NCBI RefSeq assembly: GCF_014529625.1
Contig: NZ_CP076039.1
Location: forward strand, 2,418,001 to 2,482,000
Direction: 5' to 3'
DNA from: Candidatus Pelagisphaera phototrophica
Lineage (GTDB): Bacteria; Verrucomicrobiota; Verrucomicrobiia; Opitutales; Opitutaceae
Length of the DNA: 64,000 nt
This document shows positions 27,651-36,784 of the stretch, one piece after another (the first letter of the stretch is position 1; the number at the start of each line of letters is the position of its first letter). Below the pieces are notes generated by a model, which saw only the letters and a list, made by a program, of their open reading frames with translations, had not been told where the DNA came from and made no database searches. The translations under genes were made by a program, and so were the position numbers.

Positions 27651-29054
27651 TTAGCCGCCATAGCTCTGATTAACCTTTGGAATTTTTGCGCAAATGGACT
27701 TTCTCCATTCGGAAAGTTTCAAAAGCATATCGTCTCTCTTTTCGGGATACTCATTGCCCACATCGTGCTCTTCACTGATGTCATCCTCTAGATTGTATAG
27801 CTCTACCCTGTTATCCTCAAAAAACTCGATCAACTTCCAGTCCCCTTCCCTCATCGAACAGCCCGGACTACCGCCTTGATTACTGTAGTGTGGATAGTGC
27901 CAGAAAATCGCTCCACGATCAAGATCGGCCTCCCCTTTTAGCACGGGCAAAAGGCTCACTCCGTCGCAATGCTGCTCCGGCAATAAAGGCCGCCCCGCGC
28001 ATTCGAGCAAGGTCGGGTAAAAGTCAGTTGAAGTGGCAACCTGCTTCGTGATCGCTCCAGCAGGAACGACTTTAGGCCAACGAACGATCAGAGGTTCCCG
28101 GGTCCCACCTTCATACATCCAGCCTTTGCCCTCATGTAGTGGGGCGTTGCAGGTGGGGGATCCTTCAGCTGTCGCGAGACCACCATTGTCACTAAAGAAA
28201 ATCACAATCGTGTTGTCCCTTTGTCCGGCGGAGTCGATCGCATCGAGAACGCGGCCGATGTTCGTGTCGACATTCTCGACCATCGCAGCATAAACCGGAT
28301 CGCTCTGCACCACCCGTCTCAACACCTTCTGGTCTTTCTTGTGCAAACAGGGAAATGGCTCTCCTTCAACAAACGGATCTTCCGTGGCCAGTCCGAGAGC
28401 TTCACTTTTCTGCCTATACTTTTCAACGAGGGTCTCATGGCACTCGATCGGCGTATGCACCGCGTAGTGGGACAAGTGCATAAACCATGGCTCGTCTTGC
28501 GAGCCTTCTATTAATCGGACCGCCTCATCCGTCAGCCGATCCGTCAGATACTCTCCTTCCGGTCCATCCGGAAGCGTCTCCAGCCCATAGGGGGCAAAAT
28601 AGCCATTCTTGGGCGCTCCCCAATCACAGCCGCCAATATTCACATCAAAGCCATGTTTTTCTGGGTACGTTTCAAATCGCTGGTCGCCGTGCTTGCTTAA
28701 ATGCCATTTTCCCACGTGCCAGGTAGCGTAGCCGCCGTCATTTAAGACTCGGGCCAATGATGTCTCCTCACAGGACAGATGCTCCACATAAGGCACATGA
28801 GCTAGCTTGCCCTCTGAATAGCCCCCTAGCCACTGCGTCACGCCTAAACGCGCGGGATACTTCCCCGTCAGAATACTCGCCCGCGTGGGAGAACAGACGG
28901 GACACGCCGCGTACGCATTGGTGAACCGCATCCCCTCATTGGCAAGCTGGTCCATTCGAGGGGTCTCGTAAAAGCTGCTTCCATAGCATCCCGCATCGGT
29001 CCAACCGAAATCATCAAGCAAAATGAACAAGACATTAGGTCTAGCCTTTGCCAT
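27651..29054 (-). CDS. Sulfatase (formylglycine-dependent), without signal peptide
   Basis: Alkaline-phosphatase-superfamily sulfatase of 467 residues. The metal-binding start NVLFILLDDFGWTDAG has Asp14 and Asp15; C54-S-P-T-R58 is the formylglycine motif (Cys54 becomes formylglycine), followed by ASILTGKYPARLGVTQW. KWHLSKHG and FFSDNGGLATAEG supply further active-site and metal residues. It most resembles the S1_16-type sulfatases. The N-terminus MAKARPN has no signal peptide, so it should act in the cytoplasm. It sits 18 bases after the sugar-porter MFS gene, which suggests that a sulfated sugar is imported and then desulfated. Confidence 0.93.
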   Translation of the reverse strand: MAKARPNVLFILLDDFGWTDAGCYGSSFYETPRMDQLANEGMRFTNAYAACPVCSPTRASILTGKYPARLGVTQWLGGYSEGKLAHVPYVEHLSCEETSLARVLNDGGYATWHVGKWHLSKHGDQRFETYPEKHGFDVNIGGCDWGAPKNGYFAPYGLETLPDGPEGEYLTDRLTDEAVRLIEGSQDEPWFMHLSHYAVHTPIECHETLVEKYRQKSEALGLATEDPFVEGEPFPCLHKKDQKVLRRVVQSDPVYAAMVENVDTNIGRVLDAIDSAGQRDNTIVIFFSDNGGLATAEGSPTCNAPLHEGKGWMYEGGTREPLIVRWPKVVPAGAITKQVATSTDFYPTLLECAGRPLLPEQHCDGVSLLPVLKGEADLDRGAIFWHYPHYSNQGGSPGCSMREGDWKLIEFFEDNRVELYNLEDDISEEHDVGNEYPEKRDDMLLKLSEWRKSICAKIPKVNQSYGG

Positions 29055-29072
29055 CGTAGGAGATTATCAAAC

Positions 29073-30422
29073 TCACTGAACTCCCAGCCTCTCTTCGATT
29101 TTCTCCAGAGAAACCCCTTTTGTCTCCGGAACCATCATTTTGACCCAGATCAACTGGACGACCATCATAACGCAGAAGAAGAGAAATACATATCCCGCCG
29201 GAAAGAGTTCCACCATTTTCGGAAAGAACAGCGTGAGCAAAGCAGCGAAAATCCAGTGCGTCGCGCAACCGAGCGTCTGGCCTGCCGCCCGATTCGAATT
29301 CGGGAATATCTCCGAAATGAATACCCAGATCACCGCCCCCTGTCCCACGGCGTGGGCGCCGATGAAGGCAAATATGCAGAGCGGAACAATGGCAAAATTC
29401 TCGGTAAAAAACGCCCATGAACAGAGACCAAGGGCAGCGATGTAGCCAAATGAACCGATGTAAAGCAACGTCCTGCGTCCTAGTCGATCGATCAAATAGA
29501 GTCCTAAAAACGTGAATACTAAATTAGTAACTCCAATACCCACCGATTGCAGCAAGGCCGCCTTCTCCCCTAGCCCGGTCATAGAAAAAATGCGCGGGGC
29601 GAAGTAGAGGACGGCATTGATACCAGAGAGCTGATTGAAAAACGCGATGAGGAAGGCTAGAAAAATCGGTGCCTTGAGCCTCTTGGTCCAGAAAGCAGTC
29701 TTTTCCCGCGGCGTGCCCGATGACTGGGCGATCTCGTCGGCTTTTTCAGCAAGTCGCTCATCAGAATCATCTGGACGAATCTTTCTCAGGATCTCTAAAC
29801 CACTCAGGCGATCACGCTTCACCCCGATGAGCCAGCGAGGGCTCTCCGGTATACCAAAACACATAAGGGTGTATACGAGTGCGGGAATCGCTTCCACTCC
29901 AAGCATCCAGCGCCAGGCGTTCTCCCCGATTCCCCCAAGCAGATAGTTGGAGAGGAAGGCAACGAGAACTCCGAATACGATGTTGAATTGGAACATTCCG
30001 GTGAGTTGGCCCCGCTTTTTGGCCGGCGCGATCTCAGAAATGTACAGAGGGGCGGCAATGGTTGAAACTCCAATCCCCACCCCCCCGATGAAACGGGCAA
30101 TAATGAAGGTTTTGATCTCGGGAGCAAAAGCGGATCCGATTGCGGATACGAAATACAGAACGCCAATCCACAGCAGAGTCTTCTTCCGACCAAATCGATC
30201 TGTCGGCCAACCTCCGATCAAAGCTCCCAATACGGTACCCCACAAGGCCATGCTCATGGCGAGTCCATGAACCCCAGCAGACAGTCCCCAGAGCTCCTGA
30301 ATCCGTTGTTCGGCCCCAGAAATAACGACGGTATCGAAGCCGAAAATGAAACCCGCTAACGCCGAGGTCAATGCCCAGTAGAATAGTCTCGAGGAGTTTG
30401 ATGAGGGAGAAGAGTCAGTCAT
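29073..30422 (-). CDS. MFS sugar transporter (sugar porter family)
   Basis: Proton-coupled sugar importer with 12 predicted helices, 449 residues. Sugar-porter signatures are clear: FGFDTVVISGAEQ in helix 1, GGWPTDRFGRKKTLL in loop 2-3, IPESPRWLIG in the middle, QLSGINAVLYFAP in helix 7, YLIDRLGRRTLLYIG and PETKG near the end. The substrate cannot be read from sequence; xylose, arabinose, galactose and fucose importers all have this form. It is upstream of the cytoplasmic sulfatase in the same transcript. Confidence 0.92.
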   Translation of the reverse strand: MTDSSPSSNSSRLFYWALTSALAGFIFGFDTVVISGAEQRIQELWGLSAGVHGLAMSMALWGTVLGALIGGWPTDRFGRKKTLLWIGVLYFVSAIGSAFAPEIKTFIIARFIGGVGIGVSTIAAPLYISEIAPAKKRGQLTGMFQFNIVFGVLVAFLSNYLLGGIGENAWRWMLGVEAIPALVYTLMCFGIPESPRWLIGVKRDRLSGLEILRKIRPDDSDERLAEKADEIAQSSGTPREKTAFWTKRLKAPIFLAFLIAFFNQLSGINAVLYFAPRIFSMTGLGEKAALLQSVGIGVTNLVFTFLGLYLIDRLGRRTLLYIGSFGYIAALGLCSWAFFTENFAIVPLCIFAFIGAHAVGQGAVIWVFISEIFPNSNRAAGQTLGCATHWIFAALLTLFFPKMVELFPAGYVFLFFCVMMVVQLIWVKMMVPETKGVSLEKIEERLGVQ

Positions 30423-30548
30423 AAATATTGGGCTAGAAGGGTTTACCTATCGAGGGGAGAGCCAGAACTTGGCGAATTCCGCACCCAATAACAATCTCTT
30501 TGTTCATTTCAATTTATAGCCGAGCCCAGGTCCAAGAGATTATCTAAA

Positions 30549-30767
30549 AAATCAGAACATGCATCGCGGCAGGAATTTTCGTTTGTGGCAAAGTGTGGTC
30601 GAGGCACCGTAACCAAAAGCGAAAAAGGACGCTACACTGAAGGGTTGCTGACCAAATAGGCCTAGTGCCGCGTTGCTCACGCGGAGGATAGCCATTCCAT
30701 GGATACCCCGCCACTCAACCGCCTCGCGGCAGGCTTATCTGTTGAGCAACGATACATGTTCTGATTT
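30549..30767. repeat. MITE-like or REP-like element with 13-bp terminal inverted repeats
   Basis: AAATCAGAACATG (30549-30561) is repeated inverted as CATGTTCTGATTT (30755-30767). A second inverted repeat, GTTGCTCA (30672-30679) and TGAGCAAC (30743-30750), lies inside, and TCGCGGCAGG occurs twice in the same orientation (30564-30573 and 30724-30733). No clear target duplication flanks it and no protein is inside. It is either a small non-autonomous mobile element or a long structured RNA leader. It fills most of the 470-base gap between the divergent MFS and dehydrogenase genes. Confidence 0.55.
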
Positions 30768-30892
30768 ACTGGACAGTCTCTGAGAACTGTACCGACAGGA
30801 TTCCCATTCCAGTTCGCGCCATTTGTAACCTCAAATAGGGTTTACCGCTTGCAACCGCCCAAGTTCTCCCATTCGAATGACGTTTTTAAAAC

Positions 30893-31906
30893 ATGAAGGG
30901 CATTCAGTTAGAAACCCCGGGGCGTTTCAAAGTGATCGAAGAGCTAAGGCCGGCTCTTAAGCCAGGCGAAGCACTTGTGCGCATTCATCGCATCGGTGTC
31001 TGCGGAACCGACATCCACGCCTTTCATGGCAGACAGCCGTTTTTCGACTATCCCCGCATCCTTGGACATGAGCTCGGAGCAGAGATTATCGAAATCGACG
31101 ACAACGGCCTGGGACTGAAGCCGGGAGACAAGTGCTCCATTGAGCCGTATTTGAATAACCCCAACAGTCCGGCTTCCCGAATGGGCAAGTCCAATTGCTG
31201 TGAAGATTTGAAGGTGCTAGGTGTGCATATCGACGGCGGGATGAGACCTTACATCACCGTACCCATTGAAAAGCTACACCGAGCCAACGAGCTTTCCTTC
31301 GAGCAGCTAGCACTCATCGAAACGATCTGCATCGGAACTCATGGAATCGAACGGTCGATGCTTACCAAGGATGAAACGATTCTAATCCTTGGGATTGGGC
31401 CTATAGGTCTAGGCGCCATTCAATTCGCACTCACCCTTGGCAGTCGAGTTATTGTGGCTGACATTAGTGAGGAGCGGCTAGGTTTCTGCCGTGACGTCAT
31501 CAACGTTCCTCATGTCCTGAAAGCAGACGCACCGGATTTCGAAGACCAGCTCAAAGATATTTGCGACGGAGACCTGCCACAGGTCGTACTCGACGCTACC
31601 GGCAATCGATTCTCAATGCAGCGGACCTTTAATCTTGCTGCCAACGGTGGGCGGATTGTCTTCGTGGGATTACTCATGGGCGAAATATTTTTTGACGATC
31701 CTAATTTACATCGGAAGGAACTAACCTTGATGGCGAGCCGTAATGCAACACCCGATACGTTCAAGAAAGTAATCGCAGCCGTTGCCGATGGCTCCATTGA
31801 TACAAAGCCATGGATCACCCATCGTATGGCAATTCTAGATGTACCTGAGCAATTCGAAGAAATCGTTTCCCAACCCGACCTAGTAAAAGCAATTATCGAG
31901 GTCTAA
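30893..31906 (+). CDS. Zinc-dependent alcohol/sugar dehydrogenase (MDR family)
   Basis: Medium-chain dehydrogenase of 337 residues. The catalytic-zinc ligands C37 (GVCGTDIHAF), H59-E60 (LGHELG) and E143 are present, and the NAD-binding loop is GIGPIGLGAIQFA (167-179). The lobe that normally carries four structural-zinc cysteines reads EPYLNNPNSPASRMGKSNCC, so the structural zinc is lost. The LGVHIDGGM segment resembles dehydrogenases of hexonates and sugars such as L-gulonate/L-galactonate 5-dehydrogenase. Given its neighbours, it may act on L-fucose or a fuconate derivative; that is inference. Confidence 0.88.
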   Translation: MKGIQLETPGRFKVIEELRPALKPGEALVRIHRIGVCGTDIHAFHGRQPFFDYPRILGHELGAEIIEIDDNGLGLKPGDKCSIEPYLNNPNSPASRMGKSNCCEDLKVLGVHIDGGMRPYITVPIEKLHRANELSFEQLALIETICIGTHGIERSMLTKDETILILGIGPIGLGAIQFALTLGSRVIVADISEERLGFCRDVINVPHVLKADAPDFEDQLKDICDGDLPQVVLDATGNRFSMQRTFNLAANGGRIVFVGLLMGEIFFDDPNLHRKELTLMASRNATPDTFKKVIAAVADGSIDTKPWITHRMAILDVPEQFEEIVSQPDLVKAIIEV

Positions 31907-32020
31907 GAGAGTGTCCAATCAGCCAAAAGTATGGAATCAAAAGCTCGCATAGGGCTTTACCATGAAATCCCTTCTTGGATTGAGCCAGTCCTCCCAACCA
32001 GTCCTGCTATACCCGCTCGC

Positions 32021-32692
32021 CTATTTGGTCCCGACTGCCACAACATTATCAAATAGAATGTCCCGACCGGTTACCGTGAATCCGAATTGCGTCTTGGTTG
32101 GGTGAGCAATCCCCGGCGAGGTCAATTTTGCGACTATTTTCCCATCCAAAGATGCACTCATCTGATTGTTCTCAATCACCACTTGCATATGATACCACCG
32201 GCCATCGAGGAATTCGAAGTCGCCTGAAGATTTCGTCGTTTCCAGAAAAGCCTCAATCTCTGCCGCTTTCTCCGGTTGCTTCCTCAATTCTCTCAGCTTG
32301 AGGTTCATCGCCCCATTGCGGTCGTCCTGAACGGTGAGCCTATTCCGAGTGATCGAAACACGGCAAATATGACCGGCGTGCACCTCCTCGCAATTCTTGT
32401 CGTCGATCACAAAATTGAAGCGTTCCCCTCCTTCAAATTTAACGTCGAAATCAATCTTCATATTTCGAAAATCAAGTTGCGTCCGAATCACTGCTCCATG
32501 GCCTGCATCCGGTAGCTGCGAAGCGACCAAAGCTCCGTCCTTAATCGAAAACGAGTACATATGGCCTGTCCAGGCATCACCTACCTCGGAACGTTCAAAG
32601 TCATCGCTAATCTCCCCACTGCTCGCGAAGGCCGCACACGTCAGAAAGATCCCTGACAGGATAGATCGCTTCAATATTCCATCGGGGCTCAT
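32021..32692 (-). CDS. Secreted concanavalin-like (DUF1080-type) protein
   Basis: A 223-residue exported protein (signal to about residue 26, ending FASSGEIS). The mature part is all-beta: ISDDFERSEVGDAWTG, KDGALVASQLPDAGHGAVI, DFDVKFEGGERFNFVID and the closing FDNVVAVG are typical of the LamG/3-keto-disaccharide hydrolase (DUF1080) fold. Relatives are abundant in Planctomycetes and Verrucomicrobia and act on, or bind, disaccharides. No catalytic residue can be assigned. It diverges from the ABC binding-protein gene. Confidence 0.7.
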   Translation of the reverse strand: MSPDGILKRSILSGIFLTCAAFASSGEISDDFERSEVGDAWTGHMYSFSIKDGALVASQLPDAGHGAVIRTQLDFRNMKIDFDVKFEGGERFNFVIDDKNCEEVHAGHICRVSITRNRLTVQDDRNGAMNLKLRELRKQPEKAAEIEAFLETTKSSGDFEFLDGRWYHMQVVIENNQMSASLDGKIVAKLTSPGIAHPTKTQFGFTVTGRDILFDNVVAVGTK

Positions 32693-32770
32693 ATCTGGTT
32701 TCTGAGGTCCTTATCAGGTTGATTTCGAACCACTAACTAGTCAGTTGTTTAGCGCATAGTCTATCAGCAA

Positions 32771-33775
32771 ATGAAAAAACTACCTCTGCTCTCTTTTATT
32801 CCCATCTTCGCGCTTGCTGCGATCATAACCGGTTGCTCCCCTTCCCAGGATTCGAGATCAACGGCAGCCAGCAATGATAAAACGGTGATCGCCGCCATTC
32901 CCAAAGCCACAGGGGGGGACTTCTGGGAAACCGTCGAAGCGGGTGCTCGTAAAGCCGCATCGGAGCTCGATATCGACCTTAAGTGGGAAGGAACCGTGAC
33001 CGAGACAGAAATCGCCGAGCAAACAAAGATCATCGAAAATATGATCAATCTGGGCGTCGACGCCATCGCCATCGCCCCACTCAATAATCAAGCTCAACGA
33101 AAACCTGTCCAGTCAGCCGTAGACAACGGGATTCCAGTCGTCATTTTTGATTCTGGAGTGGACGGAGATGCGCACTCCAGCTTTATCGCCACCGACAACG
33201 TGCTGGGAGGATCGCTCGGAGCGGATTTCATGAACGACAACCTTGCGACGAAGAGCCAGCTAGTCGTCTTCCGATATGTGCAAGGTACAGCGAGCACTGC
33301 CAAACGTTCCGATGGCTTCATTGAGACCGCTAAGATTGCCGGTCACGACATTGTGGCCGAACCTTTTTCTGAATCGGGCACCCTTGAGGGATCCAAAAGC
33401 GTCGTTGCGAACACTCTTGAACGCTTCATAAAAAACGGGAAACTGGATATCGAAGGTATTTTTGCCGCCAATCTCACCACAACCCTCGGCGTCTCATCTG
33501 CTCTCGATGATCTTAGAGACAGTGGTATCCAAGTAGATCTAACGTTCGTTGGATTCGACAGTTCAAAAAAACTGGTCGAAGAACTCCAAGCTGGAAAAAT
33601 CGATGCTCTCATCGTCCAAAGTCCGGAGAAGATGGGATATCTTGCGGTCAAAACAGCAGTCGCCGTATCCAAAGGCGAATCCGTAGACGCTCTCATCGAT
33701 ACAGGCGTCGAAGTGGTCACTTCAGATCGGCTCAAGAACGAACCCGCTATTCGTGCACTAGTGGGTCTGAAGTGA
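32771..33775 (+). CDS. Sugar ABC transporter substrate-binding lipoprotein (RbsB-like)
   Basis: Periplasmic-binding-protein type 1 family, 334 residues, anchored as a lipoprotein (lipobox AIITGC, Cys22). It carries the RbsB pattern: IAAIPKATGGDFWETVEAGARKAA, MINLGVDAIAIAPLNNQA, IPVVIFDSGV, FIATDNVLGGSLGADFM and the C-terminal LTFVGFDSSKKLVEELQAGKI. It delivers a monosaccharide to the permease-ATPase pair downstream. Because fucU closes the cluster, L-fucose is the leading candidate. It diverges from the DUF1080-type gene. Confidence 0.92.
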   Translation: MKKLPLLSFIPIFALAAIITGCSPSQDSRSTAASNDKTVIAAIPKATGGDFWETVEAGARKAASELDIDLKWEGTVTETEIAEQTKIIENMINLGVDAIAIAPLNNQAQRKPVQSAVDNGIPVVIFDSGVDGDAHSSFIATDNVLGGSLGADFMNDNLATKSQLVVFRYVQGTASTAKRSDGFIETAKIAGHDIVAEPFSESGTLEGSKSVVANTLERFIKNGKLDIEGIFAANLTTTLGVSSALDDLRDSGIQVDLTFVGFDSSKKLVEELQAGKIDALIVQSPEKMGYLAVKTAVAVSKGESVDALIDTGVEVVTSDRLKNEPAIRALVGLK

Positions 33776-33905
33776 ACCTCTAGTTTTTGGATACTCAATT
33801 TTTGCCACGAAGCTATTGTAGCTCAGTACGTACAGCTGTGCTAGATTCAATCCACGAAATTCAAATAACGAAGGACTCAGACTAAAGCGCTGAGCCACTT
33901 TCTAG

Positions 33906-33922
33906 TTCTACCTTCAGCCTTA
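33906..33922 (+). repeat. 17-nt exact repeat, copy 1
   Basis: TTCTACCTTCAGCCTTA occurs here, upstream of the ABC ATPase gene, and again at 36763-36779, upstream of the fucU-like gene. Both copies end shortly before a start codon in the same cluster. It may be a shared leader sequence or chance. Confidence 0.5.
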
Positions 33923-33960
33923 TTCCTTCAGATTCCGAAACCTCTCCACCTCGCCTAGAA

Positions 33961-35445
33961 ATGCGAGGAATTTGCAAGCGCTTTGGAGCCACTTTGGCCC
34001 TGAAAAGCGTTAATCTTTGCGTTGGTGCCGGAGAGGTTATGGCGCTTGTCGGCGAAAACGGCGCAGGAAAAAGCACCTTAATGAAGGTTCTCTCGGGAGC
34101 ACACTCCCCCGATGGGGGATCGCTCTATCTTGACGGGATGAAATACAGCCCGACCAATCCCCTGCACGCACGGGAATCGGGTGTGGCGATGATCTATCAG
34201 GAGCTTTCGCTCGCTCCCCACCTTTCGGTGATGGAGAACATCTTGCTTGGCATCGAACCGTCCCGGTACGGATTGGTTCAATGGAAAGCGATGAAATCGA
34301 AGTCAATCGAAGCGCTCTCTGTCGTCGGACTCGAGCAAGTCGACCCTGAACTCCCGGTCAATCAACTCTCCATTGGCCAACAGCAACTGGTAGAGATTGC
34401 CCGGGCGGTCGCTCTAGATTGCCGCGTCTTGGTTCTAGATGAACCTACAAGTTCGCTTGCAGCAAAAGACATCGAGAAACTTTTCAAACTCGTTAGAACA
34501 TTGTCCTCCAAAGGAATATCCGTTATCTATATCTCCCATTTTCTGGAAGAAGTTAAATCCATCAGCGACCGATATACCGTTTTGCGGGACGGAGAAAGTG
34601 TGGGCGACGGAGCGACCCTAGAAGCATCCGAAGCAGACATAATCGCTTTAATGGTCGGACGCGATGTATCCGAACTGTACCCACGCAGTGATCATTCAAG
34701 CTCAGACACCGTTCTTGAAGTTAGGAATCTTGCCGGTGTCAAGAAGCCCCGATTGGCCTCGCTTCAACTAAACCGAGGAGAGGTACTCGGAATCGCGGGT
34801 CTGGTAGGAGCGGGTCGAACGGAGTTGCTCGACACACTTTTCGGACTCGAACCTGTGACCAGTGGCGAAGTTAGAATCGGGTCCTATTCAGGAGTTGCCG
34901 ATCCTGCCTTGAGATGGAGTCAGAAAGTCGGAATGGTCAGCGAAGACCGCAAAACGCAGGGACTAGCCCTTGGTCTGAGTATTGCAGACAACATTACATT
35001 GCCCAATCTAGCGGGACTAGGTCCAGGACGACTGGTCTTTCCTTCCCAGCAAATAGCCGCCTCCAATCAATGGATAGAGGAAATTCTAATCAAATGCCAA
35101 TCCGCCCAGCAATCAGTGGGAGATCTTTCAGGCGGCAATCAGCAGAAAGTCGCCATCGCCCGCCTGCTTCACGCAGACGTCGACATTCTGCTCCTCGACG
35201 AGCCGACACGAGGAATTGACGTTGGGTCTAAAGCGCAAATCTACAAGCTGATTGATCTATTGGCCCGGGGAGACGCCAACAGAGAGCCCAAAGCCATATT
35301 GATTGTGAGCAGCTATCTTCCAGAGCTCCTCGGCACCTGCGATCGAATCGCCGTCATGTCGCGCGGCTACCTGAGCGAAGCCAGACCCGTATCCGATTGG
35401 GACGAACACCAGCTCATGGCTGCCGCTATTGGGCAGGAACAATAG
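33961..35445 (+). CDS. Sugar ABC transporter ATP-binding protein (RbsA/MglA-like)
   Basis: Twin-domain ATPase of 494 residues. The first cassette has Walker A GENGAGKST, signature QLSIGQQQLVEIARAV and Walker B VLVLDEPTSSL; the second has the usual degenerate GLVGAGRTE, a signature LSGGNQQKVAIARLL and LLLDEPTRGIDVG. This is the carbohydrate-uptake type-2 importer layout. The ATG at 33961 begins right at the first beta strand (MRGICKRFG), so the true start could be a few codons upstream at a non-ATG codon; the frame is open there for about 25 codons. The binding protein lies 185 bases upstream. Confidence 0.93.
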   Translation: MRGICKRFGATLALKSVNLCVGAGEVMALVGENGAGKSTLMKVLSGAHSPDGGSLYLDGMKYSPTNPLHARESGVAMIYQELSLAPHLSVMENILLGIEPSRYGLVQWKAMKSKSIEALSVVGLEQVDPELPVNQLSIGQQQLVEIARAVALDCRVLVLDEPTSSLAAKDIEKLFKLVRTLSSKGISVIYISHFLEEVKSISDRYTVLRDGESVGDGATLEASEADIIALMVGRDVSELYPRSDHSSSDTVLEVRNLAGVKKPRLASLQLNRGEVLGIAGLVGAGRTELLDTLFGLEPVTSGEVRIGSYSGVADPALRWSQKVGMVSEDRKTQGLALGLSIADNITLPNLAGLGPGRLVFPSQQIAASNQWIEEILIKCQSAQQSVGDLSGGNQQKVAIARLLHADVDILLLDEPTRGIDVGSKAQIYKLIDLLARGDANREPKAILIVSSYLPELLGTCDRIAVMSRGYLSEARPVSDWDEHQLMAAAIGQEQ

Positions 35446-35600
35446 CTATGAAGTTCGCTATAAGACAAGACATGGAAAAACGCAGATTAGCTAACATGAT
35501 TCTCAAACTCCCATCGCCCATTACCCCCGCCAGATTTATAAAATACAAATTTGCTCAATTACGAATTACGCGTATGCCCACACGCTAAAACTTTCACCGA

Positions 35601-36650
35601 ATGCCGTCAAAACCTCTAAACTCTCTTATTAAATCAAGTGCCTGGGTCAATATTGGCGCCCGCTTTATCGCCCTGATTATCGTTTTTCTCTTTTTTGCGA
35701 TATTCGTTGAAGACGGGAAGTTCTACACCCTTCGCAATCTCGAGAATATTGTACGACAAAGTTCGGTCTACGCAACCGCTGCCCTCGGAATGACTTTTGT
35801 CATTATCACGGCTGGAATCGACCTTTCCGTAGGATCTATAATCGCTCTCGCCGTTGTATTGGTCGCCTGGACACTGAATATTCAGATCGATGGCGCGAGT
35901 GGTGAACTAGTCTACCTGGTTCATCAGTATCCGTTTCTCACTCCACTTTTGGCCTGCCTATTCGCAATCCTGGGAGCAACACTCGTTGGGTTGCTAAACG
36001 GAGCGTTGATCGTACGGCTCAAGATTGTTCCTTTCATCGTTACCCTTGGGTCCATGGGCATCATTCGCGGATTGGCGAAAGGCATCGCTGGCGAACGCGA
36101 CATCTATCCACCCGAGGAGACTTGGATTGGCGGTCTCATGGATCCAACGCTCACCAACAAAGCAAAAAGCTGGATGCTCCTTCCCGCAGGAGTTTGGATT
36201 CTCATCCTCTGTATCGCAGTGGCTTCGTTTATCCTTAAGTACACTCGCTTTGGTCGGCACGTATATGCGGTCGGCTCAAACGAAGAAACTGCTCGGCTTT
36301 GCGGGGTACCCGTTGGACGAACAAAGCTCTTCGTCTACGGACTCACCGGGTTTTTCTGTGCTCTCGCAGGTTTCATGCAGTTTTCCTATATTGGCGGAGT
36401 GGGACAACCCACAACCGGTATCATGTATGAGCTCTTCGTCATCGCCGCTGTAATCATCGGCGGCGCAAGTTTCTCGGGCGGCGAAGGCTCTATTCTCGGC
36501 ACAATCGTTGGAGCATTGATCATTACCATTCTCTATATGGGTGGCCAACAAATGGGCTGGCCCAAATGGGTACAGGAAATGGTGATCGGAGCCATCATCA
36601 TACTCGCTGTTGCCGTTGACCGCTACCGACATCGCAGAATGGTTTATTAG
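35601..36650 (+). CDS. Sugar ABC transporter permease (RbsC-like)
   Basis: Integral membrane subunit of the same importer, 349 residues with eight to ten helices. Family features: NIVRQSSVYATAALGMTFVIITAGIDLSVGS, NGALIVRLKIVPFIVTLGSMGIIRGLAKG, the GLCGVPVGRTKL-like cytoplasmic loop (ETARLCGVPVGRTK) that meets the ATPase, and GGASFSGGEGSILGTIVGA. It lies 155 bases after the ATPase gene and 134 bases before the fucU-like gene, wider than usual for one operon but consistent in direction. Confidence 0.93.
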   Translation: MPSKPLNSLIKSSAWVNIGARFIALIIVFLFFAIFVEDGKFYTLRNLENIVRQSSVYATAALGMTFVIITAGIDLSVGSIIALAVVLVAWTLNIQIDGASGELVYLVHQYPFLTPLLACLFAILGATLVGLLNGALIVRLKIVPFIVTLGSMGIIRGLAKGIAGERDIYPPEETWIGGLMDPTLTNKAKSWMLLPAGVWILILCIAVASFILKYTRFGRHVYAVGSNEETARLCGVPVGRTKLFVYGLTGFFCALAGFMQFSYIGGVGQPTTGIMYELFVIAAVIIGGASFSGGEGSILGTIVGALIITILYMGGQQMGWPKWVQEMVIGAIIILAVAVDRYRHRRMVY

Positions 36651-36762
36651 ATTACTAACTCAGCGAGCTCTCAAGTAAACTGGGTTGATTTCTAGAAGAT
36701 CAGGAATAACACTCTCACCGAATTCAGATTTAAACCTCACTCAGTTGGTTACACCTTAAGCC

Positions 36763-36779
36763 TTCTACCTTCAGCCTTA
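36763..36779 (+). repeat. 17-nt exact repeat, copy 2
   Basis: Second copy of TTCTACCTTCAGCCTTA, ending five bases before the start codon of the fucU-like gene; copy 1 is at 33906-33922. Confidence 0.5.
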
Positions 36780-36784
36780 ATAAA

